A DNA stretch of 64,000 bases from assembly GCA_001942185.1 (NCBI GenBank), contig MKJV01000089.1, forward strand, positions 1 to 64,000. The letters are read 5' to 3'. The notes below the pieces were generated by a model, which saw nothing but the letters and a program-made list of their open reading frames with translations, did not search any database and was not told where the DNA came from. The translations under genes and the position numbers were made by a program. Origin of the DNA: Pseudonocardia sp. CNS-004 (GTDB lineage: Bacteria; Actinomycetota; Actinomycetes; Mycobacteriales; Pseudonocardiaceae). Numbering within the stretch: position 1 is the stretch's first letter; each line of letters starts with the position of its first letter. Shown piece after piece: positions 49,203 through 58,653 of this stretch.

Positions 49203-50773
49203 CCGACCTCGTGATCACGGGCGGGACGCTCGTCGACGGCACCGGTGCTCCCGGGCGCCCCGCGGACATCGGGGTCACCGCGGGCCGGGTGGACGCCGTC
49301 GCCGCGCCGGGGACGCTCACCGGGCGGCGGCTCGACGCCGCCGGGCTCGTGGTCTGCCCCGGCTTCATCGACCTGCACTCGCACGCCGACTTCAGCATCA
49401 CCGGGCACCCGGGCGCCGACACCGCCGTCACCCAGGGCGTCACCACGCTGGTCACGGGCAACTGCGGCTTCTCGCCGTTCCCGGTCGGCGACCTCGACGA
49501 GCTGCGGTCGCGTCGGCGTTCCTGCAGGCCGAGCTCGACTGGACCTGGACCGACGCGGCCGGCTACGCCGACGCGGTCGACGCCTCCCGGCCCGCGGTGA
49601 ACCTCGCCCTGCAGGTCGGCACTCGGCGCTGCGCCTCGCCGCCATGGGTGGCGCGGAGCGCGCCCCGTCGCCCGGCGAGCTGGAGCGGATGGGTGAGCTG
49701 CTCGGCGAGGCGGCCGTGCAGGGCGCCTGGGGGTTCTCCACCGGCCTGATCTACGCACCCGGCGCCTACGGCGATCCTGCCGAGGTCACCGCGCTGGCCC
49801 GGATCGCCGCCGCGCACGGCCTGCTCTACTCCACGCACATGCGCAACGAGGCCGACACGCTGCTCGACGCCGTGCGCGAGGCCGTCGCCACGGCAAGAAC
49901 CACCGGGGTGCGGCTGGAGATCTCGCACCTCAAGGCGATGGGCCGCACCAACCACGGCGCCGTCACCGAAGCACTGGCGATCATCGACGCGGCCCGCGCC
50001 GACGGCGTGGACGTCACCTGCGACGTGTACCCGTACACGGCCTCGTCCACCACGCTCACCTCCCGGTTGCCGGCATGGGCGCTGGACGGTGGCGTGGACC
50101 GGATGCTGGAGCGGCTCGCCGACGGCCCCACCCGGGACCGCGTGGCGGCCGGGCTGCGCGAGCGGATGGCCCGCGACGTCGATCCGGAGGCGTCGTGATC
50201 GCCGACCTGCCGCCCGGCCCGTTCGCCGGGGCGCGCGGGCGCAGCATCGCCGACATCGCCCGCGAGCTCGGCACCGACCCCGCCGACGCCGCGCTGCGCG
50301 TCCTCGCCGACCACCGCGGCGCCGTGTCGATCGTGAACCACGCGATGGCCGCCGCCGACGTCCGCGCGGTGCTGCGGCACGCGGCCGCGAGCGTCGCCAG
50401 CGACGGCTGGGTGCTGCGCCCCGACGGACCCGGCCGCCCGCACCCGCGCAGCTTCGGCACGTTCACGAAGGTCGTCGGCCCACACGTGCGCGACGGCGAC
50501 CTGCCGCTCGCCGCGGCCGTCCACAAGATGACCGGCCTGCCCGCCGCCCGACTCGGCATGACCGACCGCGGCGTCCTGCGACCCGGCGCCGTGGCCGACA
50601 TCGCCGTGCTCGACCCCGCGACGGTGACCGACCACTCCACCTACGACGACCCGTGGCAGCTCTCGACCGGCGTGCGGCACGTGCTGGTGGCCGGCGAGCC
50701 GGTCCTGGCGGACGGGACGCTCACGGATGCGCGGCCTGGAAAGGTCCTCCGCCGCTCCGCGCCTCCCCCGTGA
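49199..50773 (+). CDS. N-acyl-D-amino-acid deacylase (D-aminoacylase), three frameshifts
   Basis: About 525 residues. Amidohydrolase motifs run in order: GFIDLHSHADFSITGHPGAD (HxH zinc ligands), VTGNCGFSPFPVGDLDEL (the Cys ligand peculiar to D-aminoacylases), LLYSTHMRNEADTLLDAV and RLEISHLKAMGRTNHGAV (His ligands), and SIVNHAMAAADV (catalytic Asp). Bases are missing near 49510, 49620 and 50190. It hydrolyses N-acyl-D-amino acids to D-amino acid and fatty or short acid. ATG 49199. An unusual hairpin begins at its stop codon. Confidence 0.9.
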
Positions 50774-50825
50774 CAGCAAAGTGGCTCTGCCGGCACGAGA
50801 TGTCAGCAAAGCCACTCTGCTGACA
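50771..50825. repeat. Three-arm repeat/hairpin between D-aminoacylase and permease copy 2
   Basis: AGCAAAGTGGCTCTGC at about 50775 and the inverted AGCAAAGCCACTCTGC at about 50805 can pair along 17 bp with two mismatches, while 50801-50825 (TGTCAGCA to TGCTGACA) forms its own hairpin. The two folds exclude each other, so a switchable or attenuating structure is possible; a dispersed repeat is the alternative. Confidence 0.6.
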
Positions 50826-50852
50826 TCCCCGCCCGCTCCCCCTGGAGAGACA

Positions 50853-52262
50853 GTGACCGTCTCGGACGTCAACATCTACACGCTCGACATGTCGCGGCGG
50901 CAGGCCGTCGCCGCCGCCGTTCTCTACGCACTCGCGCTGGTCGCGAGCATCGTGGTCGCGATCAACACGGACCAGCCGGGTCTGTGGGGGCTCGTCCCGA
51001 TCGTCGTCTACGCGGGGCTCGCGCTGCTCGGGGTCGACATGGTGCTGGCGACGCTGGGCGCGGTGGTCTCCGCGGTCGTGCTGACCCGCTCCACACCCGC
51101 GGAGCTCGGGCCGGTGCTGATCGAGTCGATGGGCTCGCTGATCGCGCTGCTCGGCGTGATCATCCTGCTCGGTGCAGGGCTCGGCGAGGTGCTCAAGCGC
51201 ACCGGGGTGGCCGAGTTCATCGTGCTGAGCGTGGTGCGCAAGGTCGGGCTCACCACCCAGCTGCGGGCCCAGCTCGGCGTGATGATCGCGTGCACCGTGC
51301 TCGCCGGCGCGCTCGGCACGCTCGCCGGTTCGGTGGCGATCGTCGCGCCGATCGTGATCCCGCTGCTCGCCGCGCTGCGGTTCTCGACCACGGCCACCGC
51401 GGCGATGTTCTTCTTCAGCGGCCTCGCCGGGCTCACGCTCAGCCCGTTCGCGCCGATCACCGCGAGCATCTACGGCGCCGCGGGGGTCAGCTGGATCGGC
51501 TACGTCCTCGCCGCGGGCCTGCCCACCGCGGCCGTGATGTTCGGCGTCGGCTTCGCCGCCGTCCGCTGGAACCAGCGCCGCACCGCCGAGGCGTTCCCGT
51601 ACCCGCCCGAACGCGCCGTCGACCTCGACGACGTGCACGAGCCCACACCCGGCGCCGGACGCACCACTGCCGCGTTCCTGATCGCGTTCGTCGCGCTCGT
51701 CGGCTACAGCGGCGTCACGGCGGCGGGCGCCACGTTCGTGCCGGTGGCGCTGATCGTGCTCATCGCGGTCGCCGGGCTCGCGGCGCGACGGCCGATCGGC
51801 GAGCTGATGGGCGCGGTGTACACGGGCGCGAGCAGGCTGCTCGGGATCTTCTTCCTGTTCTTCCTGCTGGCCGTGCTGTTCACGCTCGTCGACTCCATGG
51901 GCGTCTACGACGGCGTCGCCGAGCAGTTCTCGCTGTCCACGCTGAGCCCCTACCTGTTCTGCCTCGTCGTGGTGCTGATCGGCTGGGTCGGGGTCGCGGG
52001 CGCGGCCGCCGCGCAGGCGGTGCTGGTGAACCAGGTGTTCGGGCCGATCGCCGTGGCGCTCGGCGTGCCCCCTGCTGCGTGGAGCGTCGTGCTGCTCGCC
52101 GTCTCGCAGACCGACGGGCTCGGCCCGTTCCCCAACCCCGACATGATCGGGCAGATGGGCCTGGCCGAGTCCCGCTCGTTGCGGTGGCAGCTGCTGTCGT
52201 CCTACCTCGTGCTCGTCCCCGTCATCGCGCTCTACGCCCTGCTGCTCGGGATCTACCTGTGA
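50853..52262 (+). CDS. IT-superfamily permease, copy 2
   Basis: An intact 469-residue paralogue of the permease at 47784, with GVMIACTVLAGALGTLAGSV, AAMFFFSGLAGLTLSPFAPI and QTDGLGPFPNPDMIGQMGLA aligning block for block. GTG 50853 follows GGAGAG. Divergence in the half-site loops (SPFAPI against APFAGS) suggests a related but different substrate, perhaps the opposite stereoisomer or the deacylated product (inference). Confidence 0.78.
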   Translation: MTVSDVNIYTLDMSRRQAVAAAVLYALALVASIVVAINTDQPGLWGLVPIVVYAGLALLGVDMVLATLGAVVSAVVLTRSTPAELGPVLIESMGSLIALLGVIILLGAGLGEVLKRTGVAEFIVLSVVRKVGLTTQLRAQLGVMIACTVLAGALGTLAGSVAIVAPIVIPLLAALRFSTTATAAMFFFSGLAGLTLSPFAPITASIYGAAGVSWIGYVLAAGLPTAAVMFGVGFAAVRWNQRRTAEAFPYPPERAVDLDDVHEPTPGAGRTTAAFLIAFVALVGYSGVTAAGATFVPVALIVLIAVAGLAARRPIGELMGAVYTGASRLLGIFFLFFLLAVLFTLVDSMGVYDGVAEQFSLSTLSPYLFCLVVVLIGWVGVAGAAAAQAVLVNQVFGPIAVALGVPPAAWSVVLLAVSQTDGLGPFPNPDMIGQMGLAESRSLRWQLLSSYLVLVPVIALYALLLGIYL

Positions 52263-53034
52263 CGGCCGCCGACGTGCTCGCCGGCCTCCCCGACGGCGGG
52301 TCCGCGCAGGTCGCCGGCGAGGTGTTCGGGACGCCCCCCTACGGCGGGGCGCCGGTGCGCGCCGTCGCCGCGCGCCGGGGCGCCCTCCGGTTGCGCTGCG
52401 CATCGGTGCTGAAGCCGCTGATCGTCTGGACGGGCGGCGGTGGGCGCACCGAGGACGGCGAGCGGGCGGTCCGCACCTCCGACAACGCCGCCACCGACCG
52501 CATCTGGCACGCGGGCCCGCCTTCCCGGATCCTCGACCGGGTCGCCGGCGCACCGGTGTGCGCTGGCGGGCGTCGGGCGCGGACCCCGGCTGGTTCGGCG
52601 GGGTCGAGGTGAGCGCCACCGAGCTCGTCACCGCCTACGGGGCGCTCGCCCGCGCGGCGGGCGATCCGGCCGCCGCTCGGGTGCTGGGCTGGATGCGGGC
52701 CGTGGAGCCCGAGCAGGCGTTCGGCATCCCGGAGGCGGTGGCGGACACGCTCGGTGTCCCGGCGTCCGGCGTCGCGGTGAAGGCGGGCTGGATCGGCCAC
52801 CCCGACGAGTCGGTGCTGCGCACCCACGTCGTCGCGATCGCCGAACGGGACGGGGAGACCGTGGTGGTCGCCGCCCTGACCGCCCTCCCCTACCCCGCCG
52901 ACCGCGACCGCTACCAGGACGCGCTGCGCGCCGGGCGGCCCGTCGTCGACGTGCACGAAGGGCTCGCCGGGCCGCTCCTGCGCGACCTGCTGGCGGCGAC
53001 CTGCCGCGACCTGGCCCGTCTCGGCGCCCGCTGA
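52259..53034 (+). CDS. Class A beta-lactamase-like serine hydrolase, frameshifted
   Basis: About 259 residues. The three penicillin-recognising-enzyme motifs are visible: SVLK (Ser-x-x-Lys) in CASVLKPLIVW, SDN in RTSDNAATDRIW, and VKAG in ASGVAVKAGWIG replacing the usual Lys-Thr-Gly. No signal peptide is seen from GTG 52259, so it may act in the cytoplasm. A base is missing near 52560. Last gene of the operon; a D-amino-peptide or D-ester hydrolase would fit better than antibiotic resistance. Confidence 0.72.
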
Positions 53035-53040
53035 GGGCAC

Positions 53041-53526
53041 TCAGCCCTGGAGCGCGGCGAGCATGCTGGGCTCGTAGGAACCGCCCGGGTTGCGCACGAT
53101 GACGTTCATCCGCGTGGAGGCGTTGATCAGGGCGATCACGCAGACCAGCGCGCCGACCTCGTCGTCGTCGTAGTGCTTGCGCACCTCGGCCCAGGTCTCG
53201 TCGGACACGCCCCCGTGCGCGTCGGCGACCCGGGTGCCCTCCTCGGCGAGCGCCAGCGCCGCACGCTCGGCCTCGGTGAACACGCTGGACTCGCGCCAGG
53301 CGGCGACCAGGTTGAGCCGCAGCGGGGTCTCGCCGGCCGCGGCGGCCTCCTTGGTGTGGAAGTCGAGGCAGAAGCCGCAGCCGTTGATCTGGCTGACGCG
53401 CACCTCCACCAGTTCCCGGACGGTCTTGGGCAGCGTCGAGCCGTCGAGGGCCTGCGACGTGCTGTAGAACCGCTTGGCGACCTTCGCCGCGGTCGGGCTT
53501 TCGAGCAGGTTGAACCGCTGTTGCAT
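53041..53526 (-). CDS. AhpD/carboxymuconolactone-decarboxylase-like peroxidase
   Basis: An intact 161-residue protein with ELVEVRVSQINGCGFCLDFH: the E-x-CxxC-xxx-H catalytic arrangement of AhpD-like alkylhydroperoxidases. The C-terminal helix holds ALINASTRMNVIVRNPGGSY. It reduces peroxides or chlorinated/lactone intermediates with a dithiol. Converges with the beta-lactamase-like gene. Confidence 0.9.
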   Translation of the reverse strand: MQQRFNLLESPTAAKVAKRFYSTSQALDGSTLPKTVRELVEVRVSQINGCGFCLDFHTKEAAAAGETPLRLNLVAAWRESSVFTEAERAALALAEEGTRVADAHGGVSDETWAEVRKHYDDDEVGALVCVIALINASTRMNVIVRNPGGSYEPSMLAALQG

Positions 53527-54157
53527 GACTTCGCCTCATCCGTGGTGTCGTGAGCTGGACGACCACGAGATGCCGGCGCGCCGATCGCTGTGACGGCGCG
53601 GCTGCGTGACGCCCGCCACGTGCAGCTGGAGCCCGGCTCGTGCGCACTCACGCCGATGCTCCTGTGGAAGTCGCGCGGCGGGTTCGACGGTGATCGGCCG
53701 GACCATGACGTGAACCGCAGCAGCGCGGTTGATGCCACGTTTCCACTGATCATCGCCACCCGTGCGTGCCTCGTGATCGACGGGAATGGGACATGGGCTG
53801 CGCGGATGCACCGCATGTCCCGTTCCTGCTGATCAAGGCCCAGGCGGACGAGGCCTCGAGTGGCTGCCCGCGGGCACGGTCGTCGAGGACCGCCGCGCCC
53901 CACGCACCCGTGCGGGCGGTGCAAAGCCGGCCACTCGCGGGCGCTAACGGGTCGGTGGGTGGGGCTGTCGCGCCGGCCGCGATGAGCCCACCAGGCACAT
54001 ACTCGACATCCACACGTCGATCTCGACCCGGCGGGCACCGGCTCGCGCGCATCGTCCTCACATCCGGACGGCGCGGACGTCCTCACTGCGACTCGCCTAC
54101 ACGCAGACCCTGATTCGCGGAACGCTCAGGTGTGCCGAACGCTGGTAGAAGTCCTCC
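53527..54157. other. Gene-free 631-bp spacer with repeats
   Basis: Between the AhpD-like start and the DUF2127 gene. The open frames here have no start context or family resemblance. It holds the 22-bp-arm inverted repeat at 53774-53835 and a related single arm at 53731-53752. Confidence 0.55.
53774..53835. repeat. Inverted repeat with 22-bp arms, TGATC-type family, copy D
   Basis: Left arm 53774-53795 and the complement of 53814-53835 both begin TGATC and end GGGACATG, matching at about 17 of 22 positions around an 18-base loop. A third, diverged arm (complement of 53731-53752) lies just upstream. Confidence 0.6.
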
Positions 54158-54661
54158 ATGGCCGATACGCGGGCGCGCCGCACCGAGCGGTGGTTCAGGG
54201 CCGCGCTGCTGTTGAAGGGCCTCGACGGGGCCGCCGAGCTGCTCGGCGCCGTGGTGCTGCTGCTCGTCCCCACCGCCTCCGTGCACCGGCTGGTCGCCGA
54301 GATCGTGAGCCGCGACCTGCTCGGCCCGCCCGACGGCTTCCTCACCCGCCACCTCGTGGCGGGCACCGCCGAGTTCGCCGCGGGCAGCCGCACCTTCGTG
54401 CTCGTCTACCTCGGGTTGCACGGCGCCGTGAAGCTCGCGCTGGTGTGGGCGTTGCTGCGCAGGTGGCGCCCGGCCTACCCGGTGGCGGTGGTCGTGCTCG
54501 GCGTGTTCGTCGGCTACGAGCTGCTCCGCGCGGTCCGCACCGGGTCGCTCCTGCTGCCGTTCCTGGCCGCGCTGGACGTACTGGTCATCGTGCTCGTCCT
54601 GCGGGAGTACCGGCTGCTCCGGACGAATGCTGCGCCCGGCGGAGATGTGCCCCACCTGTGA
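54158..54661 (+). CDS. DUF2127 membrane protein
   Basis: An intact 167-residue protein with four membrane helices; FRAALLLKGLDGAAELLGAV at the N-terminus and VLVYLGLHGAVKLALVWALL in the middle are the DUF2127 pattern. Function unknown. ATG 54158. Confidence 0.78.
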   Translation: MADTRARRTERWFRAALLLKGLDGAAELLGAVVLLLVPTASVHRLVAEIVSRDLLGPPDGFLTRHLVAGTAEFAAGSRTFVLVYLGLHGAVKLALVWALLRRWRPAYPVAVVVLGVFVGYELLRAVRTGSLLLPFLAALDVLVIVLVLREYRLLRTNAAPGGDVPHL

Positions 54662-54749
54662 ATCCCCTACGGGGATGCCCGGCCGGGCCCGATCGGCGCT
54701 CCCGATCGCCATCATGGGCGGGCACTCGACGAGGCGGGAGGGGCCGCGG

Positions 54750-55667
54750 ATGGGACGACCACGCGAGCGCGAGGCGGGCGGGCTCCTCCTCCACGTGATC
54801 AGGTCCCGGCCGCTCACGAGCTTCTTCGTGATGACGTTCGCCCTGTCCTGGGCGTGGTTCGGGTTGGCGCTCGGCGTGTGGGGCTGCCGCTGCAGGGACC
54901 GGCCGGCTTCGTCGGCACGCTCGTCGGCCCGTGCCTTGCGGGCTTCACGATGACCGCGCTCCTGCGCGGGCGCGCCGGTGTGCTCCACCTGCTGCGCCGG
55001 ATGGTCCGCTGGCGGGTCGCGCCGGTGTGGTACCTGCTCGCGATGCTCGCATGGCCCGCGCTGCTGGTGGCGACGGTGCTGGTGCTGCCGGGCCGGCCCG
55101 GCGGTGGCGGCACGCCGCCGGTCCTCTCCGGAGCGGGCTTTCTGGGGCTCTACCTCTCGATCCTCGTCTTCGGCGGCCCGCTGGGCGAGGAACCCGGGTG
55201 GCGCGGCTTCGCCCTGCCCGGGCTGCAGGAGCGGTGCGGGCCGCTGGTCGGGGCGCTGCTGCTCGGAGCGCTGCACGGCACCTGGCACCTCCCGATCTAC
55301 CTCCTGATCCCCGGCTACAAACGGGGCGCCGACCGGCCTCCCGGGGACGCTCGCGCAGTTCCTGCTCTTCGTCGTCGGGGTCACCGCGGGATCGGTCGTC
55401 TTCACCTGGCTGTTCAACAACACCCGCGGGAGCATCCTGATCGCGGTGCTCCACCACGCCGCCACCAACACCGCCGGCATCGTCGTGAGCACGGTCCTCC
55501 CCGGCACGGCCGTGCTGCCCGCTCTCGGCCAGGTCCGTCTCCCGCTCGAGATCGCACTCGCACTGCTGATCATCTTTGCGACGCGCGGAGGGCTGTCGTA
55601 CGAGCGCTACCGGCGGGAGACCGCGGCCGACGGCTCGTGGCCCCAGGCGATCAGCCCAGCGCGTTGA
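54750..55667 (+). CDS. CPBP (Abi) intramembrane metalloprotease, two frameshifts
   Basis: About 305 residues. Catalytic motifs EEPGWRGFALPGLQ (EExxxR), GALHGTWHLPIYLL (FxxxH-type) and VLHHAATNTAG (HxxxN) are all present, so the enzyme should be active in the membrane. The frame changes near 54885 and 55335. ATG 54750 precedes a basic loop and the first helix. Substrate unknown; prenyl-protein or bacteriocin-immunity roles occur in the family. Confidence 0.85.
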
Positions 55668-56328
55668 TCGCGCGGGCGACCACCAGCACGACCACCACCA
55701 GTGATACCCCGGCCTGCACGGCCATCGTCAGCTTCGCCCACCGCGACAGCGGCAGCACGTCGGTGGGGCTGAACGCCGTGGCGTTCGTGAACGACAGGTA
55801 GGCGTAGTCGACGAAGCCCGGTTCCCACTCCCGGCCGGCGATCTCGGGTGCCTGCATCTGGGGGAACAGGAAGTCGGGACGGTCGGCCACCGCCGCCGCG
55901 CGGGCCGCGGGACCACCGCGGTCGAGCTCCCAGTACACGAGCCCGAACGCCAGCACGTTGGTCAGCCAGATCGCGCCGCCCGCGCCGAGCAGCTCACCGG
56001 GCGTCGCGGGCCGTCCCGTGAGCAGGTCGACGACGAGCAGCACCACCGACCACCCGTTCGCCACGGCGACGAGCCCGGTCAGCACGAGGCCTGCCGTGCG
56101 CAGCACCGCCGACTCGCGATCCACCCGGAACGGGTTGACCACCACCAGCCCGACGAGCACCGCGAGCTCGAGCGCCGGAAGGACGTAGCGACCTTCCGGC
56201 ACCACCTGCGCGGGCATCAGCAGCTGGAGGCAGATGGTCGCGGCCACCGCCGCCGCGGCGGGCCAGCGGTGCTCGCCGGGCGTCGGCCGCGCCCACGCGG
56301 GGACCAGCTCGGATCCGTTCCGGTTCAC
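55651..56328 (-). CDS. DUF1345-like integral membrane protein
   Basis: About 225 residues with five or six helices; the C-terminal block DYAYLSFTNATAFSPTDVLP then SRWAKLTMAVQAGVSLVVVV resembles DUF1345 and two-helix ion-channel ends. GTG 56328 is preferred over an upstream start 45 bp earlier. It overlaps the CPBP 3' end by 17 bp, tail to tail. Confidence 0.7.
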   Translation of the reverse strand: MNRNGSELVPAWARPTPGEHRWPAAAAVAATICLQLLMPAQVVPEGRYVLPALELAVLVGLVVVNPFRVDRESAVLRTAGLVLTGLVAVANGWSVVLLVVDLLTGRPATPGELLGAGGAIWLTNVLAFGLVYWELDRGGPAARAAAVADRPDFLFPQMQAPEIAGREWEPGFVDYAYLSFTNATAFSPTDVLPLSRWAKLTMAVQAGVSLVVVVLVVARAINALG

Positions 56329-56427
56329 CGGCCGAGTCTGCCGGACGCGGCGGCGGACGGGCCGGATCCGCAACGCCCTCGACGACCCGCGTCGCGACGA
56401 TCACATCGCGATCCTGGGCCTCAGCCT

Positions 56428-56454
56428 TGAGGTGAGCCTCACCTCAGGTGAGGC
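56428..56454. promoter_or_regulatory. Two overlapping DtxR/IdeR-like iron boxes
   Basis: TGAGGTGAGCCTCACCTCA (56428-56446) and GCCTCACCTCAGGTGAGGC (56436-56454) are both perfect 19-bp palindromes offset by 8 bp. They resemble the DtxR/DmdR consensus and lie 30 bp before the siderophore-binding protein gene. Confidence 0.78.
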
Positions 56455-56484
56455 TGTGCAGGCCACTGGGAAGAGGGAGTGCGG

Positions 56485-57543
56485 ATGTCTCCGAGGAAGT
56501 GCCCTGTGAGTACGTCGCGTCCCGTGCCACGTCGCCGGCTGCTCGTTGCGGCCGCCGCGCTGGCGATGGCCACCTCCGCGTGCGGTGCTGCCGCCGAGTC
56601 GCCCGCGGCGCCGCAACAGCAGCCCCAGCAGCCGGGCCCCGGGATGCCGGTCACCATCGCGCACGCGCTCGGGTCCACGACCATCGGCGCGCCGCCGCAG
56701 CGCGTGGTCACGGTCGGCTGGAGCGACCAGGACGCCGTACTCGCTCTGGGGGTGCAGCCGGTCGGCACCACCGAGTGGTTCAACGAGCAGCCCGGGGCGA
56801 TCTTCCCGTGGGCCACGCCGGCCGCCACCGGCCCGGCCCCGGAGATCGTCTCGAACGCCGGGGAGATCAACTTCGAGAAGCTGGCATCGCTGCGGCCGGA
56901 CCTGATACTGGCGGTCTACGAAGGCCTCGACCGGTCCGAGTACGACACGCTCTCGAAGATCGCCCCCACCGTGGCGCACCCGGCGCAGTACGACCCGTTC
57001 GGTGCCCCCTGGCAGGACATGACCCTGACCGTCGGGCAAGCACTGGGTCGTGAGCAGCGGGCCGAGGAACTGGTGGCCACCGTGGAGCAGCGGTTCGCCG
57101 CGGTCCGCGCCGCCCATCCGCAGTGGGCGGACATGACCATGCTCGTGATGGCCACCGCGGAGAGCGGCACCTACCAGGTGTTCTCCCCGCAGGACCCGAA
57201 GACCCGGTTCTTCGCCGACCTCGGATTCCGGACCGAACCGCCGTGGCTGGCCGGGCGGGTGCAGGACAACGTGGCCACGGTCAGCGCCGAGGAGTTCACG
57301 CTGCTCGACGTCGACCGGCTGGCCTGGACCTCGGACCCGGACCTCGTTCAGACCCTGCGCGACGACCCGATCTACAACCGGCTCGACGTCGTCCGTTCCG
57401 GCCGAGTGGGCTACTTCGACTACACGACACCGCCGTTCCCGGGCGCAGCGATCAGTTTCAACACCGTCCTGAGCATTCCGTACGCCCTGGACCAGGTCGT
57501 CCCCGAGCTGGAGAAGATGGACGCGATCCGGTCTCCTGGCTGA
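56485..57543 (+). CDS. Iron-siderophore ABC substrate-binding lipoprotein
   Basis: About 352 residues. After RRRLLVAAAALAMATSAC (signal and lipobox) it has the type III binding fold of FepB/FhuD proteins: QRVVTVGWSDQDAVLALGVQ, LASLRPDLILAVYEGLDRSE and MLVMATAESGTYQVFSPQDP with a long connecting helix. ATG 56485 sits six bases after AAGAGGGA. No permease or ATPase gene is adjacent, so it must feed a transporter encoded elsewhere. Iron repression through the overlapping boxes is likely. Confidence 0.9.
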   Translation: MSPRKCPVSTSRPVPRRRLLVAAAALAMATSACGAAAESPAAPQQQPQQPGPGMPVTIAHALGSTTIGAPPQRVVTVGWSDQDAVLALGVQPVGTTEWFNEQPGAIFPWATPAATGPAPEIVSNAGEINFEKLASLRPDLILAVYEGLDRSEYDTLSKIAPTVAHPAQYDPFGAPWQDMTLTVGQALGREQRAEELVATVEQRFAAVRAAHPQWADMTMLVMATAESGTYQVFSPQDPKTRFFADLGFRTEPPWLAGRVQDNVATVSAEEFTLLDVDRLAWTSDPDLVQTLRDDPIYNRLDVVRSGRVGYFDYTTPPFPGAAISFNTVLSIPYALDQVVPELEKMDAIRSPG

Positions 57544-57568
57544 CCGCCAGGCCGCGTCGGCGGTGCGC

Positions 57569-58479
57569 TCAGATCACGAGCTCGGCGAGGGCTTCCAGCC
57601 GTTCCGCTACCGCACGGGGGGAGGGCGAGGAGACCAGTGGCCGCTCGACGGTGATCTCGGCCATGACGGGCACGAGCCGATCCACGCCCGCGGCCGCGAA
57701 CGCCTCGACCGCGGCCTTGTCGAACGGCTGGTCCGGCGCGGCGCCGACCTCCAGCACTCCCCGCTCCGCCGGAGTCACGGTGATCTCCAGGTCGCCCAGC
57801 TCGGCGGGCCGCTCCACCTCATCGGCGGCCCGGCGCAGGCCGTGGATGCACCGTGCCGCAGCCGCGGGGTCCAGCGCGACCCCGTACCAGCCGTGGCCGT
57901 GAGCCACCGCCCGGCGGAAGGCGGCCGGTGAGTGGCCGCCGACGACGATCCGGGGCCCGCCCTTCTGCATCGGTCGAGGGTGCGCATCGACCCCGGAGAA
58001 GCTCGCGAACCGGCCCGCATGAGCGACCGGCCCCGGCCCGGTCCAGAGCGCCCGCATCGCGGCAAGGTAGTCGTCGGCCCGGGCACCCCGGGCGGCCATG
58101 GGTACTCCGATCGCGGTCATCTCCTGTTCGACGGAGCCAACCCCGATGCCGAGCACGAAGCGCCCACCGCTGAGCACGTCGAGGCTGGCGACCTGCTTGG
58201 CCAGTACGACCGGGTTGCGTTGGGGAAGAAGGAGGACTCCCGTCGCCAGCAGGAGCCGTTCGGTGGCCGCGGCCACGTACGCCAGGTGGAGCAGGGGATC
58301 GAGGATGGGATACGTGGGTTCCGCCATCGTCGCCCCCGGCACATGAGGCTGGGGGCGACGACCCGCTCACCGGCCCATATCGAGTCGTATCCCAGCTCCT
58401 CGGCCATGCGGGCGAGCCGGGTGGTCTCGTCCGGCCCGCAGGTCGCACCGCCGTTGATGCCGAAGAATCCCAGTCTCAT
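57569..58479 (-). CDS. LLM-class F420-dependent oxidoreductase, frameshifted
   Basis: About 303 residues of the TIGR03619 luciferase-like group: MRLGFFGINGGATCGPDETT, MAEELGYDSIWAGERVVAPS, then in the next frame (one base missing near 58345) ATGVLLLPQRNPVVLAKQVA and LDVLSGGRFVLGIGVGSVEQ. The LLLPQRNP and GGRFVLGIGVG blocks are family signatures; actinobacterial members usually bind F420. Substrate unknown. Confidence 0.85.
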
Positions 58480-58653
58480 CGTGTGCCCCTCGCCGCCCGT
58501 CAGGTCGAGCACGAGACGCCGGGCATTCGATCTTTGTGACACACGCCCGTGTGGCGTGCGCCATGAGTAGCAGGCCCGGAGGGGCGGCACCTGCTGCGGT
58601 CGGTGCACCCCGAGCGACCGGTACCGACCGCCGGTCCCGTGGACCGTCCGACG

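Noticed and set aside
49199..50773. Programmed frameshifting in the D-aminoacylase and other broken genes
   Set aside because: No slippery heptamers with downstream structure recur at the break points, the breaks number about 45 in unrelated genes, and several need an extra rather than a missing base in a homopolymer. Sequencing error explains all of them more simply.
53573..54157. Several open frames in the spacer before DUF2127
   Set aside because: They overlap the inverted repeat at 53774-53835 and lack start sites or recognisable products, so I treat the stretch as non-coding.
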